A DNA stretch of 64,000 bases, from assembly GCF_014529535.1 (NCBI RefSeq), contig NW_023503372.1:3452988-3516987 (forward strand), written 5' to 3'. This DNA comes from Bradysia coprophila. Lineage: Eukaryota; Arthropoda; Insecta; Diptera; Sciaridae. The position numbers were made by a program, and so were the translations under genes. Below, one piece after another: positions 45,390 through 58,319 of the stretch (its first letter is position 1; the number at the start of each line of letters is the position of its first letter). A model generated the notes under the pieces. The model was not told the origin of the DNA and did not search any database. It saw only the letters and a list, made by a program, of their open reading frames with translations.

Positions 45390-47000
45390 AATTTTACTGC
45401 ATTAGTCACACTTTCGTTTAAAATTTTCGAATCTCTTACTTCTATTTTGATCTAAGTATTTTAAAGAGATTGGTAACAAATCTAGTACTTCATTAGCTAT
45501 AACATAGATTTCGCCATTATAATGAAGGCATGAGGCAGAGTTCACTATTTATTCTTGTCATCACTGCCGTCAACAGATGAAATTTACGCTTCAAAACCAC
45601 TTACAATCTCTAAACCGGCCTGTAAAATGTTTCTGCCTGCAAAAAATTTGAAAATGGATTACATTTGAATCTGTGCACAGGACACAGGACTTGCTGCATC
45701 GAATGATGATTCGCTCTCAAGTTTTTAAGAAGACAGTTGATGTCTTCCGACCTGAAACTCACACCCAGTCCTATTCGTAGCTTTCCGAAGGGTGCTTCTG
45801 CTACGGTAAACCATATAAACTTAATGCAACCTATATCTACTGCATGTACTTTCCTTAATCACCTCTTAATCTCTAGTGACTTCAAATTTGTTAAAAGTGC
45901 AAATGTAACGTAAGAAATGTCTAGTGTCTGGGACAAAGAAGTAGTAGGAACGTCTACTTCCACATTATGTTGAATGAGTTACTTCATAAGCAGTCACAAA
46001 AAAATTTCATAGAGGATCAGAACCAATAAAATAGTTTGTTACACGAAAAAGCCTGAAGTACATAGACTTTTCTTATTGTAAAGTTACAGAAAACTTGAAA
46101 AAGCCTAAATTGCAATTAACATAGGGAAATCGTCAATAACATCCCAAATGTGGAACTTTCCATAATCCTTGATCTAATAATGGGCTTAAAATGACTTCAA
46201 AGCTTGAACGATAGGGTAAAGCAGGCTTTAAAGTTGATGAATTTTCCGGTACACTTTTTGGGTGAACCCCAATGCGCACCGAATCACACAACTATAACTC
46301 CGACTTCACTATACCCAGCGAGCAATGTATTTCAATTGCTATGCCTCCCCAACCAGGTAAGTGGTAAAGGACAATCACACAAAGACCCTCAATTGGCGTA
46401 AAGTCCGACTAACTACGTTATTCAGTTTCTAACTACACATTCAAAAAAGAAATCGGAACATGTCTAGATCTCCAGAGAGATTCTCCATCAACACTTTGTT
46501 TTTCATCCGATCTCCTGAGATATTCACCAAAACACTGGCATGCTTGAATAAAGTTTAATAGTAAGTTGTATACAAACTGAAAATGGCCAGCAATCCTCTT
46601 CCTCCGAAATCGTTTCGTCATAGATGAATCGCACAACTATACGTACACTGAAAATGATAAGTTAAGTACTTCCGAAATTCAAAATATCAACACACAAGCA
46701 ATTGTTATTGCGCCATCTTTCGGAAAATGTAAGTACCATAACATTCCCATTACGTTGCGTCCGTTGCGTGTATGTTACGCGCATTTGTCATCTGTCAGTG
46801 GACAACCCTACTATAAACTGTCAGTTGTTTGTGATTTCTGATTCGAGATATATTTATTTATCATAACAACAGTTTCACGGATTATTAATCGGCTTTACGC
46901 AATCCCAACGTCCAACTATTGTTTATTAATTTGTGATACCGTCTCGACTATGACCCGAGCCAGTGGAATTGAATAAATTTTGCGCATTGAATTGGATAAA
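45390..47000. other. Intergenic with a dispersed repeat; probable DDX46 promoter at the right end
   Basis: 45440-45590 repeats the segment at 39365-39530. The rest shows no gene. The stretch before 47007 must hold the DDX46 promoter and 5' UTR; no TATA box is obvious, and short CGTTGCG/TACGCGC words occur at 46750-46785. Confidence 0.5.
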
Positions 47001-47006
47001 CGACAA

Positions 47007-50000
47007 ATGAAAATGTAAGGTTATGCGTGTCCAAAACGGGATGAAACTCATTGATTTGGACTTAATTTCAGGAGAGACAGAGACCGAACAGAGCGTCGTC
47101 GTTCCAGAAATCGTTCAAGATCTATTTCTCCATCAGAGAGGAAACGATCCCGGAGGTCTACAAGTCGCGGTAGAGAAACGAAAGACCGACGGTCGCCGCG
47201 TCGAGATGCGCCTAGAGTGCGTGAATCGAGTCGTGGCAGAGATGTACCTCGAGAAAGAACCGAACGAAGAGAGAGAAGTCGCAGCCGGGATAGAAACAAG
47301 TAGTAAGTTTGACCATTTCAATGTAAACTATCACTGGCACTCATTGCAAACGATTTCAAAAATTTTAGTGCAACTTCCAGTAAAACTACCAGAGGTCGTG
47401 AAAGGTCCAGATCACGCGATCGAATTGCCCGACGTGATCGATCGAAAGAGAGACCAAAAGAAGTTGTCAAAGAAAAACCGAAAGAGGAAGTGGTAAACGA
47501 AGTGGAAACGTTCGATCTTACCACTCGCGTCGACAAGGAAGAAGAACAGCGACGCTTGGAGTTGGAAATGACGAAAAGACGTGAACGTATCGAACGGTGG
47601 CGCGCTGAACGGAAACGTAAAGAGTTGGAAAACAAGAAAGCAGGTGACAAAGCTCCGATTGCGTCCGCTGCAAAGAAATGGAGTTTGGAGAACGAATCTG
47701 ACGATGAAGAGGATGTGCAGAGGGAAAAGGATAAAGAGATCGAAAAGAACCGACGAATTGAGGAGGAACCAGAAGAAGAGATCGATCCATTGGATGCGTT
47801 CATGCAGGAAGTAAACAAAGAGGTCCGGAAGGTAAACAAAATTGCAAATCCTTTGGTCGGTGCCGCTGCTGCTGGTGGAGTTGTGGTCGTATCCGGCGTA
47901 GCAAAGAAAACAGTTGACACGAAGAAAGGCGAAATGATGGAACAGAATCAAGATGGGTTAGAGTATTCGTCGGAGGAAGAAATGGAAGACATCAAAGACA
48001 CCGCCGCCAACTTGGCCAACAAGCATAAAAAAGAATTAGCCAAAATCGATCATTCCGGTGTGGAGTACATGCCATTCAGAAAAGATTTCTACGTTGAGGT
48101 GCCCGAATTGTCAAAAATGACCCAGGAGGAAGTGGATGCATACAAGAAAGAACTGGAAGACATTCAAGTGAAAGGCAAAGGCTGTCCCAAGCCCATAAAA
48201 ACGTGGGCACATTGTGGTGTGTCGAAGAAAGAAATGGACGTGCTGAAGAAGCTCGGATTCGAGAAACCCACACCCATTCAATGTCAAGCAATACCGGCTA
48301 TTATGTCCGGCCGAGATTTGATTGGAATTGCCAAAACGGGCAGCGGAAAGACTTTGGCCTTTATACTGCCTATGTTTCGGTGAGTAAACAATTTCTTGCT
48401 CCTAAATTTGGTGATCAATTTCAAATTCATTGCCGTCTTTCACAGTCACATCTTGGATCAGCCACATTTGGAAGAAGGTGACGGACCCAGTGCGATTATC
48501 ATGAGCCCTACCAGAGAACTCTGCATGCAGATTGGCAAGGATATCAAGAAATTTTCGAAATCTCTTAATTTACGTGCTGTGTGTGTCTATGGCGGAACGG
48601 GTGAGTTTTCCCACGAGAATGTGACATAGTGACAGGTGGCCTTAAATCAATTCTTTTTCACTTTACGCAGGAATTTCGGAACAAATCGCTGAACTAAAAC
48701 GTGGCGCCGAGGTGATCGTCTGCACTCCAGGCCGTATGATAGACATGCTGGCTGCGAATTCCGGTCGGGTAACCAATTTGCGTCGAGTGACCTACATAGT
48801 ATTGGATGAGGCTGACAGAATGTTTGACATGGGCTTTGAACCGCAGGTACGTCTTTCAGTCAATATTCTGTTCTCATTGACTGATAACCCATCGATATAG
48901 GTCATGCGAATCATCGACAACATTCGTCCAGATCGCCAAACCGTTATGTTTAGTGCGACGTTCAACCGGCAAATGGAGGCACTGGCTCGAAGAATTTTAA
49001 AGAAACCGATCGAAGTGCAGGTGGGCGGACGATCGGTCGTTTGTAAAGAGGTCGATCAAAATGTGGCCGTGTTAGACGAAGAAGCGAAATTCTTTAAACT
49101 GCTAGAGCTGCTAGGCCATTATCAGGTAAATACCGCAAAATCCTTGTGTTTGACAGCGTCAGTTCTAAAGATTGAATTTTCTGTCACAGGAACACGGTAG
49201 CATCATTGTATTCGTTGACAAACAAGAGAATGCGGACATTTTGCTCAAAGATTTGATGAAAGCTTCCTACTCTTGCATGAGTTTACACGGCGGAATCGAT
49301 CAGTTCGATCGTGATTCGACCATTTTGGACTTCAAATCTGGAAGAGTGAAACTGTTGATTGCAACCTCGGTGGCAGCACGAGGATTAGATGTGAAGCAAT
49401 TGATTTTAGTGGTGAATTATGACTGCCCCAATCACTATGAAGATTATGTGCACAGGTACCGACTTCCGAAGTCAATTGATTGCAATTTGCTGATTATTTT
49501 CGTCGTTACAGATGTGGTAGAACCGGCAGAGCTGGGAAAGACGGTTGCGCATGGACGTTTCTTACTCCTGAACAGGGTCGATATGCCGGTGATATCATCA
49601 GAGCCTTAGAGCAATCTGGCTCTAAGGTTCCCGAAGACTTGCAAAAATTATGGGAGACCTATAAAGGGGCTCAGGAAGCGGAGGGTAAAAAAGTACATTC
49701 TGGTGGAGGTTTCAGCGGCAAAGGTAATTTCAATAATGTTGCAACTAGAACGTCGTTGCTGATTATTGACTTGCTTACTTGACAGGATTCAAATTTGACG
49801 AACAAGAAGCGGCTGCCGTTAAAGAGAACAAAAAACTCCAAAAGGCAGCACTGGGACTCCAGGATTCGGATGATGACGATGATTTGGAAAATGACATTGA
49901 TCAGCAAATCGAAAATATGTTTGCGGCCAAGCGAAATATTAAAGAAATTGAGGCACCAGTAGTACCAGTCGTGCCGACTATCGTTAATCCTAATCTTCCG

Positions 50001-50629
50001 GTTGCATCACAAACCGACAAATTAGAACTGGCAAAACGTCTGGCATCGAGAATAAACATTGCCAAGAACTTAGGTTTCGAAGCGAAAGGTGCTACACAGC
50101 AGGCGGCTGAAGCAATCCTAAAGGGCGGTCCAACACAATCGCTGATCACCGTAAGTTTTTCTGAATTCCAGGCTGGCTTAACAAACTCATGAAAACTTTT
50201 TTGTGACCTTTTCAGGCAAAGACAGTGGCTGAACAACTAGCAGCTAAGTTGAACAACAAACTGAATTATCAGCCGAAAGAAGAAGACGAAGTACTGCCTC
50301 CCGGTGCCGAATCAATCTTCCGGAAATACGAAGAGGAATTGGAAATTAACGATTTCCCGCAACAAGCCCGATGGAAGGTCACGTCTAAGGAAGCACTGGC
50401 ACAAATTTCCGAATATTCCGAAGCTGGACTTACAGTACGCGGTACCTATGTGCCAACCGGCAAGAATGCGCCGGAAGGTGAACGTAAACTCTACCTGGCC
50501 ATTGAAAGTTGCAGTGAGTTGTCCGTGCAGAAGGCAAAACGAGAAATTACGAGATTAATCAAAGAGGAACTGTTAAAGCTGAGTACGGCCCATCATGTGT
50601 TCAACAAAGGCCGATACAAAGTGTTGTAG
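47007..50629 (+). CDS. DDX46: DEAD-box RNA helicase DDX46/Prp5, 10 coding exons, 1020 aa
   Basis: ATP-dependent RNA helicase that acts in pre-spliceosome assembly with the U2 snRNP (family knowledge). Coding exons: 47007-47014, 47072-47302, 47369-48379, 48446-48600, 48671-48846, 48901-49125, 49190-49455, 49512-49723, 49786-50150 and 50216-50629. All introns are GT-AG, and the 3063 coding bases stay in frame. An RS/RD-rich N-terminus covers residues 1 to about 105, followed by charged coiled sequence. Helicase motifs: [13 protein letters not shown] (Q motif), AKTGSGKT (401-408), PTREL, TPGR, DEAD (514-517), SAT (545-547) and HRCGRTGR (690-697). The length is close to human DDX46 (about 1030). 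The C-terminal half past the helicase matches the family's conserved tail, with an acidic [10 protein letters not shown] patch. The first coding exon is only 8 bp, so this start is inferred from the splice frame. Confidence 0.96.
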
Positions 50630-50639
50630 TTCGGCTGAT

Positions 50640-53600
50640 GAAGTTTTGTTTTTGAATACGAATTGCGGCAAGAATATCGCCCTGTGTCTTACATATTTGT
50701 ATTTTGAGTAAAATGGTATTTGAAATGACAGTTTTGAATTTTTTACTGCTCCATTGAATTTTGGCGGTTTATCTGCGCAGCAAGAACTTCGAAGTTGTTG
50801 ATAGCTTATAGCTTATAAAACGTTCAACAAAATGTGATAAGTAACAAAAGGAGAGATGCATAGGTAGTTTAAAGAAGTTCCATGGTCACGTCGAAGTTCA
50901 AAAGTAAGTTTGATCCAGTTGTAGCGTTAGCATACTTATTCCAGTGACTCTTGAGTTCATCTGCGCATTGTACAATTTTTTTGTGGCTACACAAAATTGG
51001 CGTCGATCGAAAACTATGCATTACCTACTAACATCATCGACCTCCCCTGTTATCGATTAACCTTTTAGCAGCGTTAGATTTATTAAAGCGGTATTTAAGA
51101 GACGATTTTAAAACGATTAAATTGTTACTTCGTTACGCTAATGTAAAGTCTAGAATTCGGAGCTAAATCTACTGCTTCATTCGTTTGAACATGAAATCCC
51201 AATATACTGAGAGGTTGGTCGCATGAAACAGCAAAAACAAATTCTCCCATTTAAGCTCTTCTCCCGGAGATCCGCCGATGAAACAGAAAAAAAATGTGGG
51301 CTTTTTTATGCGAATGACCCAACATAACCATTAGTTTCATGCAAGGAACCGGAGAAGTAATTTTATCGAGACTTCATTATATTATTTCTTAAGTGACATA
51401 CCTTCATTTTTGATACACTCACCCTAAAATAGTCAGCAATAAATTCATGTCTTTGGTTGTTTTTCTTAAATTCCAGCAGTTCCACTTGACCTTTGTACAT
51501 CCAATAGACCTTCTACCATCACTAACCTTTAAGAATTGGCACACGAATCGCCTTTTAAATGATTACTTCTTCTATTCAATCAACGCACTTGGTTCAATGT
51601 ATAGCCTAGCATTTGACACAAAATCTACTACTTCGTTTAAACATATTATGTACATTTCACATTATTAATATAAGATCATGTTAACTGGTGATCATCGCTT
51701 ATTTTTGCGGTTTTTTATGTGCGGCATTGACGATCCATTTATCGAGGTCCAAGAAACAGATCAACCATTTGTGAAAGGTCAGTTCAAAAACTCGCATAGC
51801 ACTGCTCCTAGCCTTAACACTCGCATGCCAGATGTTAAAAAGCCTCCAAATTTTTATACATCGTCGGCAACATGACTATAGGGGGTATCTCAGATTTCTC
51901 AGAAACTACTAAAAGGGAGTAACAAGTTATGAATTTGCAGCATCAAAAAATTCAGACAAATCAACATTTTTCGTCGTGAGGCTTTTCAGTTTTTCCACAA
52001 TAACTTCCGAACCATATGGTTGATTGACTTTAAGTTGGGCTCAAATTCCATAACCCTTCACTGCCTTTCAAGGAAAAAAAGTATCAAAATCGGTTCTGTA
52101 GTTTCTGAGATATTGGAGATACAAGTTCTTTAGTTATGTTGCTGACGACATGTAAACTTGCATTTTAACTCACACAAAGAAAGCATGACTACTGTATGTA
52201 CGAAAGAAATACAACGCCTGTTCTGATCAGTCTCCAAATATTGTTAATGTGTTAATGCTAGGAGCAGTGCTATGTTTGTACTTATAAAATTTAAAAATTC
52301 AATCGCTCATAAGCTACATGTAATCGAAGTCTTACCAGGGTTCTAGCACTAGAAATTATTACGTAAAATTTGTGGTCCCGACAAACTCATTCCTTACTAA
52401 ATCTGTGGGCAAATTAGCGCAAGAAATTTAAATGTTTCTAGAAGAGAATGATGCCATGATGTGTCAAAGGTGATGACTAGTTTTTCTCAAAAAATTGCGT
52501 GAAAAAATATTACTAGCACAAATACTCCTCCACTAACGTATCCAATCCATGCATTCACATTCTAAGTATCCAAAGAATACGCCAAACTTTGTCAAGTGTT
52601 TCTAAAGACAATAATTGAAAGTAAGTACGACCATTATTCCTTATTTTGTTTAAAGAATTCCTTACGATATCACCGCATCAGTGCCAGGTCCATTGCGAAG
52701 AGCAGATAAAAAAAACCGTCTCACTTGTTCGTCTAATTTTCTATGAAACCGGCATTTAAGGATGATAAATACGACCGAATGAAAGTATCACACTGAGCTA
52801 ATATTCCCGTTTTGATGGAATGATTAATCGTTCAATTTCTACCTTTTACAAATTCCTCATCTCCTCTTCTAATATATCAGCATTTACCAGACATAGCGTG
52901 CATTTACGTATACTGGATGTATACCGATATACATTTGCTATGGCTGCCGGCGACAACCACATAAATCATGGGACTTTCCATGTTTGAGTATAACTTGCAT
53001 AAGAGTTTTTTTTTTCTCCATCGCTACTTCCTTCTTTAATACTTGTGCGTTATTTTATTAATAATAAATTTATGTTTCATCCCTCATCTCAATCGAGGGG
53101 CACATACATATATTTGTAATGTGTTTACAGGAAGATAAGCCCGACAATATTTTCAATGTTAAGGGTTCAATGTGTATACAAATATGTAACGTTTCAACAT
53201 AAAATCAATGTCTCCAACATTCAATATTGAATGCCACAGCCACACACTCATATCTATCTAGATTTATACACGACTAATGTATTGATGTCTAATATTTCCA
53301 TCATAAAACAATGTTTGCTTTCCGCAAAAAATAAAATCTTACAATTTTCTTAATATGTTTTCCGTTTCCTATCATTTTTCGAAAATATCGCCGGTTGAGT
53401 GGCATGCATACACGCGCTGATTCTATAAGATCAATGGATTTCGATTTTTATTCATGTGGCAGGTGGAAAATGTCTTAGACTCTTCGCTTTATGCTGTAAA
53501 AGCACGATTGCCAGATTCATTATTCACTGTACTAGAATATCTACGTATCGGGAACTATGTGGCATAACACAACTTTCAAGTTATTTTTGAATCCCGTTTT

Positions 53601-53890
53601 TCACTATTTTATCCTTAGTGGTCTCATCTAGAAACTGTATATACTAGAGTAGACCGAGTAGACCATAGCGCTACCGTTTATTTTCCAAGCATTAACTACC
53701 AAGAGTCTACTAATCGTAGTAATGTCAAACGTAAAACGTGCAAGCGCCACCGGCTCTTGTTGGCATTAATTAATAATTAATTTTTGAGTGTAATAAATAC
53801 AGTCAACCCATTTAGGCAATTGTCGTGACAAAGCTACATTATTATGCTTTTGACAATGACAAAGAAAATAAGTAGCGAGCTTTTGCACAT
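50640..53890. other. Intergenic; one short inverted-repeat pair
   Basis: No gene seen. CATAGCACTGCTCCTAGCCT at 51797 and its inverted partner at 52247-52270 bound about 475 bp of unrecognised sequence; a third copy lies at 24868. Two copies of the recurring AAATCTACTACTTCGTTT-like word are at 51165-51187 and 51622-51643. Confidence 0.55.
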
Positions 53891-53899
53891 CACTGCTTC

Positions 53900-54090
53900 C
53901 ACGACAGAGTAAAGTTAGCCCAGCAGGAGCGCTGATTTGACTAGGAACCTGAATAATCTAGTAACCCTATATTTTTTGCGAATAAAATTTTTCGGTGTCA
54001 GTGTTCATTTGAGTTAATTTTACAGTAAGGTCCGTTATTTGATGTTTTGAAAATGTACCGCTCCTGCCTGGTTTATTTTACTCTGCCGTG
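53900..54090. mobile_element. 191-bp MITE with a 7-bp flanking duplication
   Basis: Ends CACGACAGAGTAAAGTTA and the complement of TTTACTCTGCCGTG, with GCAGGAGCG also inverted further in. Flanked by CTGCTTC at 53893-53899 and 54091-54097. No ORF. Confidence 0.78.
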
Positions 54091-54234
54091 CTGCTTCTAA
54101 CATCAACGCTCAAAAGACGTCAAAAAGCCTTACATTTTTTATAGATGTGTGCGTGTATAATTTTATGTATGCACGGCTTTAGGTAAGATCAACGTCTTTG
54201 CAAAACACAAGCAAAATTCAAATGAAGTAATAGA

Positions 54235-54448
54235 TTTTATCTGTCTAGAACGATAATCTCGAGCTTATCCCTCTAGGGAGTTTTTGTTTATCTCGATATA
54301 TCTGTTCTCGACAGATAAAATATGATATGCACCTATTGCCAGACTGTTATTTTGACGTGTAGGCATTATGGCCCACGCCTTCGGCTAGGGCAATAATGTC
54401 CTACACGTCAAAATACCAATCTTGGCAACAGGTGCATAATATATATTA
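54235..54448 (+). repeat. 214-bp repeat, copy 1 (inverted partner at 60266)
   Basis: It starts TTTTATCTGTCTAGAACG. The right half is a palindrome: GCACCTATTGCCAGACTG ... TTTTGACGTGTAGG pairs with CCTACACGTCAAAA ... GGCAACAGGTGC around CACGCCTTCGGCTAGGG. The inverted copy at 60266-60479 differs by only a few bases and has the same end points, so this is a discrete young mobile unit or a pair of inverted termini. No clear target duplication was found. Confidence 0.88.
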
Positions 54449-54479
54449 CAGCCAAAATTTTGGGAGCCTTTGCTGTGAA

Positions 54480-54790
54480 AATCCAGAGGAATAAACTGAT
54501 GTAAATATTTGTTATCCTTGAGTTCTAGCTTTTGTAGTGATGGAAGCCTAGGAGCTGACCTCTAGACAACTCAATCTTCCACTAAGTCCAGTAGAAAGTT
54601 AAAAAAAAACTGAAAGAAGTCCTTCTCATCCTAGAGTGCTAACACTGGTAAGAAGATGGACCTTTCGAAGTGATGAAATTTTGGGAACTGTCCTCTAGAC
54701 ATCTCAAACTTTCCTCAAATCCAAAGGAAACTAAAATAAACTGATGGAAATGCTGATTATTCTTGAGTTCTAGCTTTGGGATGGATGTGG
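54480..54790. repeat. Three diverged direct repeats of about 120 bp
   Basis: Units starting AAACTGATGNAAAT or AAACTGAAAGAAGT at about 54494, 54607 and 54737 share CTTGAGTTCTAGCTTT-like sequence and CTCTAGACANCTCAA. No coding content. Confidence 0.65.
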
Positions 54791-54799
54791 CTAGACCGC

Positions 54800-57700
54800 T
54801 AGTCTCAGTCAATAATAGTTAGAATTAGGTGGAAATCGTTTGAAACGAACACCAAGCTTCTATTGGGTTGATTTTAACTGATTACTGTTCTGATTACTGA
54901 ACTGATGCCGTAATTCCTCTCCAGAGGAATCTTACTGAAGCTGATATGTGTCGCTTATAATCCAAAACAATACTGATACAATACTTATCAGTGTACTTTT
55001 TGTCGTCCCATAGACAAAGAGAAAAATGCTCTGGAAATTGTACAGTTTCGATTTTTCTCTATTCCCCCATAGGTCGGAACGACTGTATCATCAACGCCGG
55101 GTGAATTATCTGCGATACTTATAAATCCTGATGCCATGTAACATTATTTGCATATTTTTCTTGTTACAAATCCACAAATCCATTTTTTTATGTTTTAAAC
55201 GGCTGGTGTTTCGTTGTTGTGTGATACCACACACCTCTTGCAGCAGCACATGAAGTGAACATTTAAAGAAAGGGGACGTTGTTGGAAAGTGGTTCTACGG
55301 TAGAATTATGTACACAGCAATACACAGAATCGAATCAGTCTGTTTTACAACAATAACATCCATTTTTACCATCAAGTCAAGCCAAGTTTTTATATCGGAT
55401 TTTCAAATGCCCCCAGTTACATCACTGTAACAGAATGAGTTGAGAGAAAAATACCTTCTGCACTAAAAGAGACTCCTGATTCACCTCTGTAATTATGACA
55501 ATGTACAAGCAGACTTTTATTTTCCACGAGCAGCAGAGTATTCAGCTATGTGTAGAACTTTGAACGGCACTGCTTAGACACGCATGAATAGTCCTTTTCC
55601 ATAAATCATTAGCCCTAATTTTTCATTTTGCTAAGAGTGTCAAATAAGAAAGCGTTTTACATTGTAGTTTACACCGAAATTGTCGGCGGGCTTTATATTC
55701 ACATTAAAGCATGTAAGCTGAGCTTTAAAAATTATTTATGTTTTTTTTAGGGAAGAATATTTAACGACTAAAATGAACGATCATGTTTGTATTTCTCTGT
55801 TTATCGTTTAGTCGATAAAATATGGGAATAAAACAACCGGAATTGATAAATATTAAGGACAGTAGCCTGTATATTGAGAAGGTGGATGTCCAGATGTAGG
55901 AGCTACAAAAATATTTTCATTTTGAAGTAAAAAAAAACTCGTTAGAAGTATAGTCTCTAGTTCCATTAAACACAGAGTAGAAGCAGGCGGATCTTTATTT
56001 ACATAGAAATGAACCCAATTTGGGTTTGGAATTGGGAGCTGTAATTTATAGTGATCAATAATATCAATGCGCTAAGTAAACTTTCGAAGGTGCTAAAGGA
56101 TAAACTTTGTAATTAAATAAACCGGCCTTAGTGCAGGCTTTTATTGAATTACCCGGACTAAACTTGGATTCAGGTTTGAAAAATGTTTGCATCATGGGAG
56201 ATACGATAAAAGAAAATATTTATTAGGACTCTGGGTTCCTAGATACCCAAAGGGGTCGTACATGATAACATTGAAATTTTTTTAGTGATTTTTTTTGCGA
56301 CAATGACGAAAATATACTCAATGAGCTCCTTCAATAAGTTAACACAATTACAGTAAAATTAATGTTCTAACTGATGAAGTAATTATAATATGCATGTCTA
56401 TCTTAACCGACGGTTCATAGGCTTTTCGTGTGTTTACATGAAGCCGCCGGCCAAGTGGTCGAAAGACCTAAAAAAAATCATAAATTTTTGCGTATTCAGG
56501 AGGGAAGGGGTGTAGTTGATAAGGACCACTTTTATCAGAACATTTACAGCAATCAAATCGTTTGGCTACCTAAAGGATTGGTTGTAAACGTTCTCTCAAA
56601 AATTCTCCTTACCAACTACACTATGTATGGAATTCGTAATTTTCTGCGTGTGTAATGACTCTTCATCCGATGGAATGCAAATAAATACTCTGGTTGGTTC
56701 TTTTGGTAGAAACGGAAAGGATATGACAGCATAATCATTAAATATATTCAAAGTATCGTTGTTCAAATACAAAAATCTTTTACTTCGTTTGTTGTAACAT
56801 TAATTGTTTTATGTAAGACGAAATTATTCGTAGATTTCCCCTTATTTTCACGCTAAAACTCGAATGTGCGTCTTAGCTGTCGAAAGCAAATTACATAACC
56901 GCTCATCAAAGATATAGCCGGGACTCGACAGTAATCTCTATTTAACATATCAATTTCTAAGATTAAATCCACTTTCTAGTGCTGGAGGCTGACCTGGAAA
57001 TAACATGAGCTACTTTCTCAATGAAACAATTTCCAATGTTATTCTCATGGTTATCGGACAACATACGTCCAACCCGATATTAACTTGTAATAAATAATTC
57101 TCCAAATTTTAGTTTCAGCTGCAGGTTGAACAAACAATAGTTCCTAACATGAATTTCCACTCATCTCTTAGATATCACTTTATCCGTATTCAAAGTAATT
57201 ACATTTGCATTTGATACGATCAAAGTAAATTCACTTTGGCAAAACTAGAACAGCAAAAGTTTAGCGATTTTGTAATTTAATTAGAGTGATTAAAGTGCAC
57301 ATACAGTAAATAGATTATGTGCTTTTCCATTGTTTTTCTCTACTTTTGATATAAACTTTCTGAATTTTTTGATTAATTAACATAACCATTTGTGCATGCA
57401 TGTGTGAGTGGCACTCACTTTCTGCTTCAAGATTTAATAGTCTGTTTGATAGTTGCAAATTATAATTGGTTAACTTAAACTATACGTGCATTGTCTATAA
57501 CAGAAGTGTGCGCCACCAATGCACTAGTATTGATAAAGTTGAAATGAATTTACCAACTTTTGATACTTAATTCATATGAGGCATTCTTTACCACTCACTG
57601 CGTTGAACGTAGGAGACGACGTTTTGTGTACTAAAAATTGTATATGAAAGAAATCATTGAACCGTTCAAATTGGTGATGCCTTGCCAGTCGCCTTCGTGA

Positions 57701-58040
57701 GTGTTTCAACTTGTCCTTTCAGAACTGCGGTTCTATCATCTGACTGTATTGCATTGAATACGATTGCGTCACTGAGTTGAAAAAAAAGGTACAAGCTGCA
57801 ACATCATACGGATTGGTATCATTGTCGATAAGTGAATTTTCTTAAAACAATTTTCACTATTTTCAAAATCTGGGACAACACCTCTTATTTGACGTACTTT
57901 TTCACACTTGTACCGAAATAATGTCATGCTTTCAGACAAACGTTTTCACTGGTAGAGTTCTTAAGAAAATAGACAACATATTGAAATGCACCGAAAAATC
58001 TCGAAAAGTTCAATCTTTCCACTAGAAAAGTAAAACGAAC
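54800..58040. other. Intergenic, no gene seen
   Basis: AT-rich. The 75-codon ORF at 56428-56655 has no recognisable domain. A copy of the recurring word lies at 56771-56790. Confidence 0.5.
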
Positions 58041-58044
58041 TCGA

Positions 58045-58310
58045 AAACGAAGCGACTATTGGCACTCGAGTGTCAATAGTGTCAATTAGACTAATAGGAG
58101 CATTCTAGAGTGTCAATTAGACTATTGACACCCGATCGTCAATTATGTTGGTACTCGAGTGCCAATAGTGTCAATAAGACTATTAGCACTCGAGTGTCAA
58201 TAGGAATATTAGCACTCGATATACAATAGTGTCACTTAAACTATTGGCACCCGAGTATCAATTAGACTATTGGCACCCGAGTGTAAATTAGACTATTGGA
58301 ACTCGAGTGA
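58045..58310. repeat. Minisatellite of CACTCGAGTGTCAATAG/ATTAGACTATTGG units
   Basis: About ten imperfect units combine GGCACTCGAGTGTCAATAG with TCAATTAGACTATTGGCACC in varying order. The CACTCGAGTG core is itself palindromic. Confidence 0.88.
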
Positions 58311-58319
58311 TCGTATGGG

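Noticed and set aside
46750..46790. Bidirectional promoter between the LRR gene and DDX46
   Set aside because: Both genes point the same way and are 1.6 kb apart; nothing supports divergent transcription.
47023..47496. 157-codon ORF at the start of the DDX46 gene
   Set aside because: It is in a different frame from the spliced protein. The true frame from 47072 gives an RS-rich N-terminus that joins all later exons, so this ORF is a by-product of the purine-rich RS coding sequence.
47318..47951. Long minus-strand ORFs opposite DDX46
   Set aside because: Antisense shadows of Arg/Glu/Lys-rich coding sequence, giving Ser/Phe/Leu-rich peptides with no family match.
56428..56655. 75-codon ORF as a gene
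   Set aside because: Isolated, no recognisable domain or splice context, in a long gene-free stretch.
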